This document shows positions 25,653 through 36,647 of a DNA stretch of 64,000 bases, piece by piece; position 1 is the first letter of the stretch; the number at the start of each line of letters is the position of its first letter. A program made the position numbers and the translations under genes. This stretch comes from Pseudomonas alcaligenes (lineage in GTDB: Bacteria > Pseudomonadota > Gammaproteobacteria > Pseudomonadales > Pseudomonadaceae), in NCBI RefSeq assembly GCF_014490745.1, contig NZ_LZEU01000001.1, positions 1,511,501-1,575,500 on the forward strand. The letters run 5' to 3'. The notes under the pieces were generated by a model. The model ran no database searches. It worked only from the letters and a program-made list of their open reading frames with translations, and was not told the origin of the DNA.

Positions 25653-26111
25653 GTTCCGCCCTGCTGGGCGGGTTCCTTTTGGCAATCGCCCCAAAAGGAA
25701 CCAAAAGGGCTTGCCCCTGCATCCGGGTCTGGCTTCGCCAGACTTCCCTCACTCCATCATTGCTCCAGGGGCCCGCGCCGAAGGGCCATCCCTGGCCCAT
25801 CGGCGCTCTCGCGACATCCATGTCGCTCAACCCCTTACGCAACGATTCCGCTCGGCCTGCTGAAAGGGGCGATTGGTGCTGCCTGAAGGTTGGCGCTTGA
25901 GGCCTTAACCTTGCGCCGTTCTGCTGTATCACTGGATCCCCGCCTGCGCGGGGATGACGGAAGTGGGAGCACGACTTTTCCTTTTCACCTCGTCATTCCC
26001 GCGAAGGCGGGAATCCAGATACGGCCCTTCAAGCAACACGGAGCCCGAGTCCCTGTCAGGAGGCCGAGCGTAGGTGTTGCGCAGGGGGACGAGCCGCATG
26101 GATGCGGCGAG
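25653..26111. repeat. Long dispersed repeat, copy 1 (imperfect palindrome)
   Basis: About 459 bases repeat at 26175-26632 with only a few differences, the largest just before 25910. Each copy is itself an imperfect inverted repeat: the left arm contains GACATCCATGTCGCTCAACC and the right arm a diverged reverse complement with GCCGCATGGATGCGGCGAG. Between the arms lie two hairpins, GATCCCCGCCTGCGCGGGGAT (25935-25955) and TTCCCGCGAAGGCGGGAA (25996-26013). No transposase gene is present, and open frames in it look spurious. Confidence 0.85.
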
Positions 26112-26174
26112 GGCGGAGGCGATGGTTCCTTTTGTTTCGTGCCGCTGCTGATTTTTGTGCTGGTTGCGGCAGTG

Positions 26175-26632
26175 GTTCCGCCCTGCTGGGCGGGTTCCTT
26201 TTGGCAGTCGCCCCAAAAGGAACCAAAAGGGCTTGCCCCTGCATCTGGGTCTGGCTTCGCCAGACTTCCCTCACTCCATCATTGCTCCAGGGGCCCGCGC
26301 CGAAGGGCCATCCCTGGCCCATCGGCGCTCTCGCGACATCCATGTCGCTCAACCCCTTATGCAACGATTCCGCTCGGCCTGCTGAAAGGGGCGATTGGTG
26401 CTGCCTGAAGGTTGGCGGCTGGGTCACAACCTTGCGCCGCTCTGCTGTATCACTGGATCCCCGCCTGCGCGGGGATGACGGAAGTGGGGGCACGACTTTT
26501 CCTTTTCACCTCGTCATTCCCGCGAAGGCGGGAATCCAGATACGGCCCTTCAAGCAACACGGAGCCCGAGTCCCTGTCAGGAGGCCGAGCGTAGGTGTTG
26601 CGTAGGGGGACGAGCCGCATGGATGCGGCGAG
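26175..26632. repeat. Long dispersed repeat, copy 2
   Basis: A direct repeat of 25653-26111, offset 521-522 bases, with the same two internal hairpins and the same arms. The 63 bases between the copies are unique. High identity suggests recent duplication or gene conversion. Confidence 0.85.
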
Positions 26633-26800
26633 AGGCGTAAAGGGGCAGGGACGCCCCTTGTACGCCGGCCCCCGGAGCAACACCGGAGGGAGGGAAGTCT
26701 GGCCGCAGGCCAGACCCGGATGTCAGGGGGCCCTTCTCTTTGGTTACTTTCTCTTGGGCAAACAAGAGAAAGTGACTCGCCGTAAGGGCGAAATGGGGGA
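26633..26800. repeat. Diverged inverted relative of the long repeat
   Basis: Read on the minus strand, this stretch gives CATCCGGGTCTGGC, CCAGACTTCCCTC and TTGCTCC in the same order as the left arm of the two upstream copies, but with many differences. It also contains the palindrome TTTCTCTTGGGCAAACAAGAGAAA (26748-26771 region). It joins directly to the end of copy 2, so the whole island is a mosaic of related repeats. Confidence 0.65.
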
Positions 26801-26842
26801 TTCAGTTAGAGAAGTGGCAAAGAGAAATGCTGCACACACTAG

Positions 26843-27532
26843 CTACTCTTGGTGGTGTTCAAGAAGTGGAGGCTTTGTTCCACTTGGGAGTTCCTCCGTT
26901 CTTGATTGAGTTTGCCAGATTATGTCTGTAATTTCTCTAACTCTATCGACGATGGGTTTGGCGTTATTTCCGATCTTTGCCAAAACTACGCTAGCATCTC
27001 CAACTAGCCCCCAAAAGCGATCTAGGTCAGATATCTTTTTGTGTAATTCAGACTGCAGGGACTCAAGCCTACTAAGTAGTCTCTGTCTGTGTCCTTGTTC
27101 AAGTTCGCCGCAGGAGGCTACTAGATCACGCAGTTGGTTGATTAGGGATTGAACCCTTTCTAAGTCGCCCTGTGAGAACTCATAGCAAAAAGAGTTCTGC
27201 AGTGTGATCTTAATTTGGGAGCGAAGCTTTTTGAAGCGAGCAATTGACGACTCTTTAGAGCACTGGCTTTCGACTACCTCAAGGATCTTGAATATCTCGG
27301 GGCAGTCCTGATCTTTGTCACCTGAGTATTCAAAATATGGAACATCAATTGTGATCTTCTTTGTTTCTAGCGCTTCAATGAGTACCGCATAGAACTCTGT
27401 GAGTGCTTGGTAATCTTGTTCTTCCCATGAGGGGTGGTCGCGTAGCTGAGCTCTTGTTTCAGCGCAGGCCTGCATTAATGCGTCTATGGAGCCATCTCTT
27501 ATTTGTTCGATGAGATTTTCTGGAAGATTCAT
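26843..27532 (-). CDS. AT-richer orphan cytoplasmic protein, 229 aa
   Basis: A soluble protein starting at ATG 27532, with TGGAG about eight bases upstream. The upstream TTG at 27544 is less likely. It is rich in Gln, Glu, Leu and Ile, with coiled-coil-like stretches (FSQGDLERVQSLINQLRDLV and LLSRLESLQSELHKKISDLDRF) and an ending that contains GLVGDASVVLAKIGNNAKPIVDRVREITDIIW. Codon use and base composition are clearly more AT-rich than neighbouring genes, which suggests horizontal acquisition. It starts directly after the nrdB terminator, so it may lack its own promoter. I do not recognise a family; a defence or toxin role is possible only by analogy with its location. Confidence 0.7.
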   Translation of the reverse strand: MNLPENLIEQIRDGSIDALMQACAETRAQLRDHPSWEEQDYQALTEFYAVLIEALETKKITIDVPYFEYSGDKDQDCPEIFKILEVVESQCSKESSIARFKKLRSQIKITLQNSFCYEFSQGDLERVQSLINQLRDLVASCGELEQGHRQRLLSRLESLQSELHKKISDLDRFWGLVGDASVVLAKIGNNAKPIVDRVREITDIIWQTQSRTEELPSGTKPPLLEHHQE

Positions 27533-27542
27533 TTTTCGCTCC

Positions 27543-27569
27543 AAAAAAAGCCCCGCACTAGGCGGGGCT
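27543..27569 (-). terminator. nrdB: Rho-independent terminator of nrdB
   Basis: On the minus strand AGCCCCGC, a five-base loop and GCGGGGCT are followed by seven Ts. It lies about 80 bases after the nrdB stop. The T tract ends immediately before the ribosome binding site of the orphan gene at 27532. Confidence 0.88.
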
Positions 27570-27647
27570 CTTAGTTTCTCTCGCTACCCCGAACATCCAT
27601 TCTCGGTAAAGCGCTTCTAATCTGTCCTAACGGTCTAGACCCAGGAA

Positions 27648-28892
27648 TCAATCCCAGCTCAACGCACCACCAGTCTGATACTCGATCACACGAGTCTCGA
27701 AGAAGTTCTTCTCCTTCTTCAGATCCATGATCTCGCTCATCCACGGGAACGGGTTGGTCGCGCCCGGGTATTCCTCTTTCAGGCCGATCTGGGTCAGGCG
27801 ACGGTTGGCGATGAACTTGAGGTAGTCCTCCATCATCGCCGCGTTCATGCCCAGCACGCCGCGCGGCATGGTGTCACGCGCGTATTCGATCTCCAGCTGA
27901 GTGCCCTGCAGGATCATCTGGGTCGCTTCGTCCTTCATCGCGGCGTCCCACAGGTGCGGGTTCTCGATCTTGATCTGGTTGATCACGTCGATGCCGAAGT
28001 TCAGGTGCATGGATTCGTCGCGCAGGATGTACTGGAACTGCTCGGCGGTGCCGGTCATCTTGTTGCGGCGGCCCATGGAGAGGATCTGGGTGAAGCCGCA
28101 GTAGAAGAAGATGCCTTCCAGAACGCAGTAGTAGGCGATCAGGTTGCGCAGGAACTGGCGGTCGGTCTCCGGGGTGCCGGTCTTGAATTCCGGGTCGGAG
28201 ATCGAGCGGGTGTACTTCAGGCCCCAGGAGGCTTTCTTCGCGACCGAAGGAATCTCGTGGTACATGTTGAAGATCTCGCCTTCATCCATGCCCAGCGACT
28301 CGATGCAGTACTGGTAGGCGTGGGTGTGGATCGCTTCCTCGAAGGCCTGGCGCAGGATGTACTGGCGGCACTCGGGGTTGGTGATCAGGCGGTACACGGC
28401 CAGTACCAGGTTGTTGGCAACCAGGCTGTCGGCGGTGGAGAAGAAGCCGAGGTTGCGCATGACGATGCGGCGCTCGTCTTCGGACAGGCCGTCCTTGCTC
28501 TTCCACAGAGCAATGTCGGCGTTCATGTTCACTTCCTGCGGCATCCAGTGGTTGGCGCAACCATCCAGATACTTCTGCCAGGCCCAGTCGTACTTGAAGG
28601 GTACGAGCTGGTTGAGGTCGGCGCGGGCGTTGATCATCTGCTTGTCGCCGACGTGAACGCGGGCATCGGAGCCTTCCAGCTCGGCGAGGCCTTCCTGGAT
28701 GTCCAGATCGTTCAGGGCCTTCTTGGCGCGGGCGACGGCGTCGGAGTCGTCGGCCGATACGGCGCGGGCTTCTTCCACGGAGCCGGCGGCTTCGTTGTCG
28801 AGCTTGTCGATGGCGGCGCCGACTACCGGGGCAGCGGGTTTGGCGGCCGCTTCGGCGGTGTCTTCCTTATCGAATTCGTCCCAGCTGAGCAT
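27648..28892 (-). CDS. nrdB: Class Ia ribonucleotide reductase beta (radical) subunit
   Basis: NrdB carries the diiron-tyrosyl radical used by NrdA to reduce ribonucleoside diphosphates. The protein (414 residues) has an N-terminal Ala/Asp-rich extension (about 80 residues) typical of Pseudomonas NrdB. The ferritin-like core follows, with [17 protein letters not shown] (Glu/His iron ligands and the radical Tyr region), [14 protein letters not shown] and [10 protein letters not shown]. The C-terminal tail [18 protein letters not shown] docks NrdA. The start at 28892 ([11 protein letters not shown]) has AGGAG upstream; a second ATG at 28913 has none. It is the downstream gene of nrdAB, after a 368-base spacer. 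A strong terminator follows. Confidence 0.97.
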   Translation of the reverse strand: MLSWDEFDKEDTAEAAAKPAAPVVGAAIDKLDNEAAGSVEEARAVSADDSDAVARAKKALNDLDIQEGLAELEGSDARVHVGDKQMINARADLNQLVPFKYDWAWQKYLDGCANHWMPQEVNMNADIALWKSKDGLSEDERRIVMRNLGFFSTADSLVANNLVLAVYRLITNPECRQYILRQAFEEAIHTHAYQYCIESLGMDEGEIFNMYHEIPSVAKKASWGLKYTRSISDPEFKTGTPETDRQFLRNLIAYYCVLEGIFFYCGFTQILSMGRRNKMTGTAEQFQYILRDESMHLNFGIDVINQIKIENPHLWDAAMKDEATQMILQGTQLEIEYARDTMPRGVLGMNAAMMEDYLKFIANRRLTQIGLKEEYPGATNPFPWMSEIMDLKKEKNFFETRVIEYQTGGALSWD

Positions 28893-29260
28893 GGTGGTCT
28901 CCTGCTTGGTCATCAGGCCGACTTATTGTGGCCTGGATGGATATCCAGTGATTCTGATTATGTTCCGTTGCGATCTGCACGCAAGGGTCAAACAGTGCCA
29001 CCCGTCGGTGGCGCCCAGGCCTGCATTGGCGGGCGAGGGGAGTGATCGTGGGGCGGGTTTCCCTCACCCCTGGCCCCTCTCCCGGGGGAGAGGGGAAACC
29101 AGCGATCTGCGTTTGCTTGGCAACTCGGTGCGAGCACGAAGCTGAGCGAGTGAGCGCTAGGCGCCTGGCTGGCCCGAGCCCCTGAGCGTGCTAGTGCACG
29201 TGATGGGGGCGGGCCTGCCGGGCAACAACGCGGGCGCCGCTCAGCTTCGCGCGACGTCCC
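28893..29260. other. 368-base nrdA-nrdB spacer with inverted repeats
   Basis: No gene is seen. The spacer holds the CCCTCACCCCTGGCCCCTC element (29061-29095, itself able to fold as CCCCTCTCCC/GGGAGAGGGG) and a separate perfect 12-base inverted repeat, CGAAGCTGAGCG (29137-29148) and CGCTCAGCTTCG (29238-29249), enclosing about 90 bases. The same CCCTCACCCC-type element recurs before glpK at 39773. The spacer could separate nrdB expression from nrdA or process the mRNA. Confidence 0.55.
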
Positions 29261-32143
<2,883 letters not shown>

Positions 32144-32533
32144 GGAGGTCTCCGTGTTTTTCTTAATTTGAGTTGGGCGCTTGAACTGTGGATCGCAGCG
32201 CCGTACCGCCGTTCATTCCATTTCAACAACGCCCTGCGGCCAGCCATGAGGCCGGGCGCAGGGGACTTGCAAATCTGGCAGGGAAGGTACGACCAAGCGC
32301 CTTCCTGGCTCTTCAAGTCTTGTGCCGGGGGTTAAGCCGGCACCACTAAATGTTGTGGTGCGCCTCGCGGGCTTGTGCACCTGGGGCAAGACACCCTCGC
32401 TCTACTGGCGGTACAGGGTCTTGCTCTGAATCAGTGGAACTCAAGCGCCCTCTGGGGGCTTTTCCTGCACTTTTTCAGTTCAACGGGTGGACTGTTTTAG
32501 GGCAAGTGTGCTTGTGTGTTCTGCTTTGCGAAA

Positions 32534-32549
32534 ACCCAATATGTAGGTG
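32534..32549. promoter_or_regulatory. NrdR-like box 1
   Basis: ACCCAATATGTAGGTG shares the core CAATATGTAG with the second box at 32758. NrdR represses ribonucleotide reductase genes through 16-base AT-rich palindromes of this type. The flanks AAAACCC and TGTTTGCC recur in inverted orientation around box 2. This copy matches the consensus less well than box 2. Confidence 0.5.
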
Positions 32550-32617
32550 TTTGCCGCGCTGGGGATACAAGATAGTGCGGTGCTTGGGCGAAGGCAAGCC
32601 AAGAAGTTTGCCCAGCC

Positions 32618-32626
32618 TGTGGATAA
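32618..32626 (-). promoter_or_regulatory. DnaA box upstream of nrdA
   Basis: TGTGGATAA is the exact reverse complement of the consensus DnaA box TTATCCACA. In E. coli nrdAB transcription is tied to replication through DnaA boxes, so the position is meaningful. Confidence 0.5.
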
Positions 32627-32757
32627 ATCTGTGGGTTACTTTTGGGTAACTTTCGCCAAGCCCCGCGCTTGCTGGGATCAGCCGCGCCGAGCCGCCTGTC
32701 GTGTCCGTTTGGGCTTTTTTCCTGCTTCAGAACGCGACTTTTCAGTCAATCGGGCAA

Positions 32758-32773
32758 ACACAATATGTAGGGT
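32758..32773. promoter_or_regulatory. NrdR-like box 2
   Basis: ACACAATATGTAGGGT matches the NrdR consensus acaCwAtATaTwGtgt at about 14 of 16 positions. It is 224 bases from box 1, with flanks TGTTTGCC and AAAACCC on the opposite strand. Confidence 0.55.
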
Positions 32774-32933
32774 TTTTCTTGCTGCGCGGGCGGCGCTTGG
32801 CGGGCATCCTGATGGGGCGCGTCAGCGTGCGCGGCGGGTATGGCCATAGCGGTTCGCCATAGCGCTTTTGCCCGGGTGGCGTTGCTACAATGCCGGCCTG
32901 TCTGGCAGTCGTAACTGGTTCTAGGGAGGGCGT

Positions 32934-33656
32934 GTGGAGCAAGAAGCCTGGCAAATCCTGATCGTCGAGGACGACCAGCGCCTGGCCGAGTTGACCCGGG
33001 AATACCTGGAGGGCAACGGCCTGAAAGTGGCGATCGAATCCGATGGCGCCAGTGCGGCGGCGCGCATCCTGCGCGATCAGCCGGATCTGGTGGTGCTCGA
33101 CCTGATGCTGCCTGGCGAGGATGGCCTGTCCATCTGCCGCAAGGTGCGCGGCCGCTACGACGGCCCGATCCTGATGCTCACCGCGCGTACCGACGATATG
33201 GACGAGGTGCTCGGCCTGGAAATGGGCGCCGACGACTATGTGTGCAAGCCGGTGCGCCCGCGCGTGCTACTGGCGCGCATCCGCGCCCTGCTGCGGCGCA
33301 GCGAGGGCGCCACCGAGGTGGTGGCGGAAAACCAGCGGCGCCTGCAGTTTGGCGCCCTGGTGATCGACAGCGCGATGCGCGAGGCCTGGCTGCGTGGCCA
33401 GGGCATCGAGCTGACCAGTGCCGAGTTCGACCTGCTCTGGCTGCTGGCGGCCAATGCCGGGCGCATCCTCTCCCGTGAGGAAATCTTCACTGCCCTGCGC
33501 GGCATCGAATACGACGGCCAGGATCGCTCCATCGACGTGCGCATCTCGCGCATCCGGCCGAAGATCGGCGACGACCCCGAGCACCCGCGGCTGATCAAGA
33601 CCGTGCGCAGCAAAGGCTACCTGTTCGTCGCCGAGGCGGCGCAAGCCCTGCAATGA
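32934..33656 (+). CDS. OmpR-family response regulator (RstA-like)
   Basis: A 240-residue two-component regulator. The receiver domain has the acidic pair VEDD, phospho-acceptor Asp56 in VVLDLMLPGEDG, and the conserved Lys in DDYVCKPVRP. The C-terminal winged helix (LTSAEFDLLWLLAANAGRILSREEI ... SIDVRISRIRPKIGDD ... IKTVRSKGYLF) binds DNA. Translation starts at GTG 32934. The histidine kinase gene overlaps its end by four bases (ATGA), so they are a coupled pair. It diverges from nrdA, as in P. aeruginosa, where an equivalent pair lies next to nrdA. The stimulus is unknown. Confidence 0.94.
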   Translation: MEQEAWQILIVEDDQRLAELTREYLEGNGLKVAIESDGASAAARILRDQPDLVVLDLMLPGEDGLSICRKVRGRYDGPILMLTARTDDMDEVLGLEMGADDYVCKPVRPRVLLARIRALLRRSEGATEVVAENQRRLQFGALVIDSAMREAWLRGQGIELTSAEFDLLWLLAANAGRILSREEIFTALRGIEYDGQDRSIDVRISRIRPKIGDDPEHPRLIKTVRSKGYLFVAEAAQALQ

Positions 33657-35269
33657 ACTCGATCTTCCTGCGCATCTATGGCGGCATCATCGCCGCCCTG
33701 GTGCTGGTGGCGCTGCTCGGCGTTGGCGCCCTGCAGCTGACCAACGATGTGCGCAGCGACCAGTACCGCGAGCAGCTGGCGCGCGGCACCTTCCGCCTGA
33801 TGGCGGACAACCTGCAGCGCATGGAAACGGTCGACCGGCGCCGCGCGCTGGTGACCTGGAGCCGTCTGCTGGGGGTGCCGCTGTCGCTCGCGCCGCTGGC
33901 CGGCGAGCCGCTGGATGGCCGCGCCCGCGCTCGCCTGCGCCGCGGCCAGGTGCTGGTGGAACAGACCGGGCCGCATGCGGCGAAGGTCTACAGCCTGGTC
34001 GACGGTCACGAGCAGCTGGTGCTGACGGCCGAGGTGGAGCAGGTCAGCGAGCAACTGGCGCGGGCCACCGTGTACCTGCTGATGGACGAGCTGGTGCGCT
34101 ACCCGATAGTCGAGCAGCCGCGGCGCCTGGCCGAGCTCAAGCTGGCCAAGCAGTTCGGTTTCGAGCTGCGCCTGGTGACCCTGGAAAAAGTCGATCTGGA
34201 CGAGGATCAGCGGCGCCGGGTGGACGAGGGCGACACCGTGCTGGCGCTGGGCAAGGAGGGCGAGTCGATCCGCGTGATCGCCGGCATGGTCAACACGCCC
34301 TGGGTACTGGAAGTCGGCCCGATCTACCAGATGAATCCCTATCCCACCGAGCTGCTGGTGCTGATCGGTGTGCTCGGCCTGAGCCTCACCGGGCTGATCC
34401 TCTATCTGCTGGTACGTCGTCTGGAGCGGCGCCTGCTCGGCCTGGAGGGGGCCGCCTCGCGCCTGGCTCTCGGCCAGCTGGACGCCCGCGCGCCGACCCA
34501 GGGTGCCGACTCGGTAGGGCGCCTGGCCGCCACCTTCAATGCCATGGCCGAGCAACTGCAGCGCCTGCTCAACGTGCAGCGCGAGATGGTGCGCGCGGTG
34601 TCCCACGAGCTGCGCACGCCGGTGGCGCGCCTGCGCTTCGGCCTGGAGATGATCGGCGATGCGCCGAGCGCCGAGGCGCGGCGCAAGTACATGGACGGTA
34701 TGGACGGCGATATCCAGGAGCTGGACAAGCTGGTCGACGAGATGCTGGTCTACGCGCGCCTGGAGCAGGGCTCGCCGGAGCTCAACTACCAGCGCATCGA
34801 GCTCGGCGCACTGATCGACCAGGTGATCGCCGAGCTGGCGCCGCTGCGCGCCGATGTGCGGGTCGAGCGCGGCCCGTCGCAGGATGCCCCGGACGGGGCG
34901 CTGCTGGTCGAGGCCGAGCCGCGCTACCTGCACCGCGCCCTGCAGAATCTCCTGAGCAACGCCCTGCGCCATGCCGACTCGCAGGTGCGCCTGAGCTACC
35001 GCATCGGCCACAAGCGCTGCCGGGTGGATGTCGAGGACGACGGCCCGGGTGTGCCGGAGGATGCCTGGGAGCGGGTGTTCACCCCCTTCCTGCGCCTGGA
35101 TGACAGCCGCACCCGCGCTTCCGGCGGGCATGGCCTGGGCCTGTCCATCGTGCGGCGGATCATCTACTGGCATGCCGGGCGCGCCCATGTCGGGCGTAGC
35201 GTCGCGCTTGGCGGGGCGCGCTTCAGCCTGGTCTGGCCGCGCCAGCAGGCGGGCGACAAACCGCTCTAG
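33653..35269 (+). CDS. Membrane sensor histidine kinase (RstB-like)
   Basis: The cognate kinase (538 residues) of the regulator just upstream. An N-terminal transmembrane helix (about 8-28), a periplasmic sensor region of about 200 residues and a second helix (about 226-246) are followed by a HAMP linker. The catalytic core has the H-box VSHELRTPVARLR, N-box NLLSNALRHA, and G-boxes DDGPGVPEDAWERVFTPF and GGHGLGLSIVRRI. The periplasmic part has no recognisable ligand motif. Both genes are probably co-transcribed. The pair resembles RstAB, which responds to acid or envelope conditions in enterics; that specificity is not shown here. Confidence 0.93.
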   Translation: MNSIFLRIYGGIIAALVLVALLGVGALQLTNDVRSDQYREQLARGTFRLMADNLQRMETVDRRRALVTWSRLLGVPLSLAPLAGEPLDGRARARLRRGQVLVEQTGPHAAKVYSLVDGHEQLVLTAEVEQVSEQLARATVYLLMDELVRYPIVEQPRRLAELKLAKQFGFELRLVTLEKVDLDEDQRRRVDEGDTVLALGKEGESIRVIAGMVNTPWVLEVGPIYQMNPYPTELLVLIGVLGLSLTGLILYLLVRRLERRLLGLEGAASRLALGQLDARAPTQGADSVGRLAATFNAMAEQLQRLLNVQREMVRAVSHELRTPVARLRFGLEMIGDAPSAEARRKYMDGMDGDIQELDKLVDEMLVYARLEQGSPELNYQRIELGALIDQVIAELAPLRADVRVERGPSQDAPDGALLVEAEPRYLHRALQNLLSNALRHADSQVRLSYRIGHKRCRVDVEDDGPGVPEDAWERVFTPFLRLDDSRTRASGGHGLGLSIVRRIIYWHAGRAHVGRSVALGGARFSLVWPRQQAGDKPL

Positions 35270-35425
35270 CAGGCGCTGTTCACGACCGGACTAGCGGCGG
35301 GTGGCGCAGGCGAGTCACTACCGTTCGGCGCCCTTCATCAAACTGTCACCGAACTGTGGCAGCGCGCTGGTACGAACATCCGCAGACTCGCGTTCCACTG
35401 GGGTTCTGCGTTCTGGGTGTTTGTC

Positions 35426-36445
35426 ATGCGAAGCTTGTTGCTGATCGCCGCGCTGCTGTGCGGCCTGCCGTGTTGGGCGGCTTCCCGTTGCGATGTGCAG
35501 GCGCCGCTGGGCGAGGCCGATGTGGGCGCCGTGCGCCTGGCCTATCAGAGCGTCGGCCGCGAGCAGGATCCGGCGCTGCTGCTGGTGATGGGGCTCGGCG
35601 GGCAGCTGATCCACTGGCCGGACGAAGTGGTGGCGCGCCTGTGCCAGCAGGGCTTTCGGGTGATCCGCTTCGACAACCGCGACGTCGGCTTGTCGGCTTG
35701 GCACGGGCCGGCGCCGGCCGTCGACCTGACCTATGAACTGCTGCGTTACCGTATCGGCCTGGCGGTCAATGCGCCCTACAGCCTGCGCGACATGGCTGGC
35801 GACAGCCTGGGGCTGATGGATGCCCTGGGCATCCAGCGTTTCCATGTGCTGGGCGCCAGCATGGGCGGGATGATTGCCCAGTACATGGCGGACATGGCGC
35901 CGCAGCGGGTGGAGAGCCTGACCCTGGTGATGACCAGCTCCGGCGCGCCGGGGCTGCCGGCGCCCAATGCCAGCCTGCTGGCCTTGCTGGCGCGGCGCGA
36001 GGCGCCCAGCCGCGAGGTGGCCATCGCCCAGCAGGCCGACCTGCTGGCGGCGCTGGGCAGCCCGCAGGTGCCGGTCGATCGCGCCGGCCTGCTGGCCGAG
36101 GCTGCGCGTTCCTACGATCGTTCCTTTAATCCCGAGGGTGTGCAGCGGCAGATCCTGGCGGTGCTGGCTGAGCCGAGTCGGGTGGCGCTGCTCGATCGCC
36201 TGCGCCTGCCGACCCTGGTGGTGCACGGCACGGCCGACCCGCTGTTGCCGGTGATGCACGGTGTGCACGTGGCGGCCCATATAAAGGGCAGTCAGCTGAA
36301 GCTGATTCCGGGCCTGGCCCATCGCTTCCAGGCGGCCTTCAAGGAGCCGCTGCTGGCGGCGGTGGTGCCTTACCTGCGCGCCCATCGCGACGAGGCGGCG
36401 CGCCTGGCCCAGCTGGGTGATACGGCGCACGGCCACGCCCTGTAG
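35426..36445 (+). CDS. Exported alpha/beta-hydrolase
   Basis: A 339-residue protein with a signal peptide (LLLIAALLCGLPCWA) and an alpha/beta-hydrolase fold. Seen are the oxyanion-side VMGLGGQLIHW, FDNRDVGLS, the nucleophile elbow GASMGG (Ser), the acid region TLVVHGTADPLLPV and a late His (LAHRF). These complete a catalytic triad. The substrate is unknown; an ester or lipid is likely given the periplasmic location. A GTG at 35417 is an alternative start. A MITE-like element follows its stop. Confidence 0.88.
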   Translation: MRSLLLIAALLCGLPCWAASRCDVQAPLGEADVGAVRLAYQSVGREQDPALLLVMGLGGQLIHWPDEVVARLCQQGFRVIRFDNRDVGLSAWHGPAPAVDLTYELLRYRIGLAVNAPYSLRDMAGDSLGLMDALGIQRFHVLGASMGGMIAQYMADMAPQRVESLTLVMTSSGAPGLPAPNASLLALLARREAPSREVAIAQQADLLAALGSPQVPVDRAGLLAEAARSYDRSFNPEGVQRQILAVLAEPSRVALLDRLRLPTLVVHGTADPLLPVMHGVHVAAHIKGSQLKLIPGLAHRFQAAFKEPLLAAVVPYLRAHRDEAARLAQLGDTAHGHAL

Positions 36446-36450
36446 ATTCA

Positions 36451-36647
36451 GAACCTGTTTACGATCTTCTGAATTAGAGCCAGACAAGGCGCAACGACCA
36501 GCGGGAGTAACAGCCAAAGGCTGGCCCGAAGGGAGAGCGCCAGCGAATCAAACGGCCGAAAAAGCGCAGTTTACGCAGTGTAAATGAGCATTTTGAGGCC
36601 GCTTTTAACGCGGTATGGCCGCGAGTCAGGAGGTCGTAAGCAGGTTC
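36451..36647. mobile_element. MITE-like non-autonomous element (about 197 bp)
   Basis: The ends are inverted: GAACCTGTTTACGA (36451-36464) and TCGTAAGCAGGTTC (36634-36647), 13 of 14 matching. TCA occurs directly on both sides (36448-36450 and 36648-36650), consistent with a 3-base target duplication. No open frame or transposase is inside. The right-hand TCA is the stop codon of glpD read on the minus strand, so the element abuts that gene exactly. Confidence 0.6.

Larger units (their letters stand above)
32144..32933. other. 790-base regulatory region upstream of nrdA
   Basis: No gene is seen. It contains a hairpin GCACCAC/GTGGTGC (32340-32361), two NrdR-like boxes in inverted flanks, a DnaA box, and near its right end the promoter of the two-component system at 32934. 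Several short frames have no protein-like composition. Confidence 0.6.

Noticed and set aside
25600..26770. Several 60-170 codon frames on both strands in the repeat island
   Set aside because: They lie in near-identical palindromic repeats and read as mirror versions of one another. Such products are a known annotation artefact of repeated DNA.
32144..32500. Cobalamin riboswitch upstream of nrdA
   Set aside because: Long leader and hairpins invited the idea, but I found no B12-box-like sequence on the minus strand, and class I reductases rarely use it.
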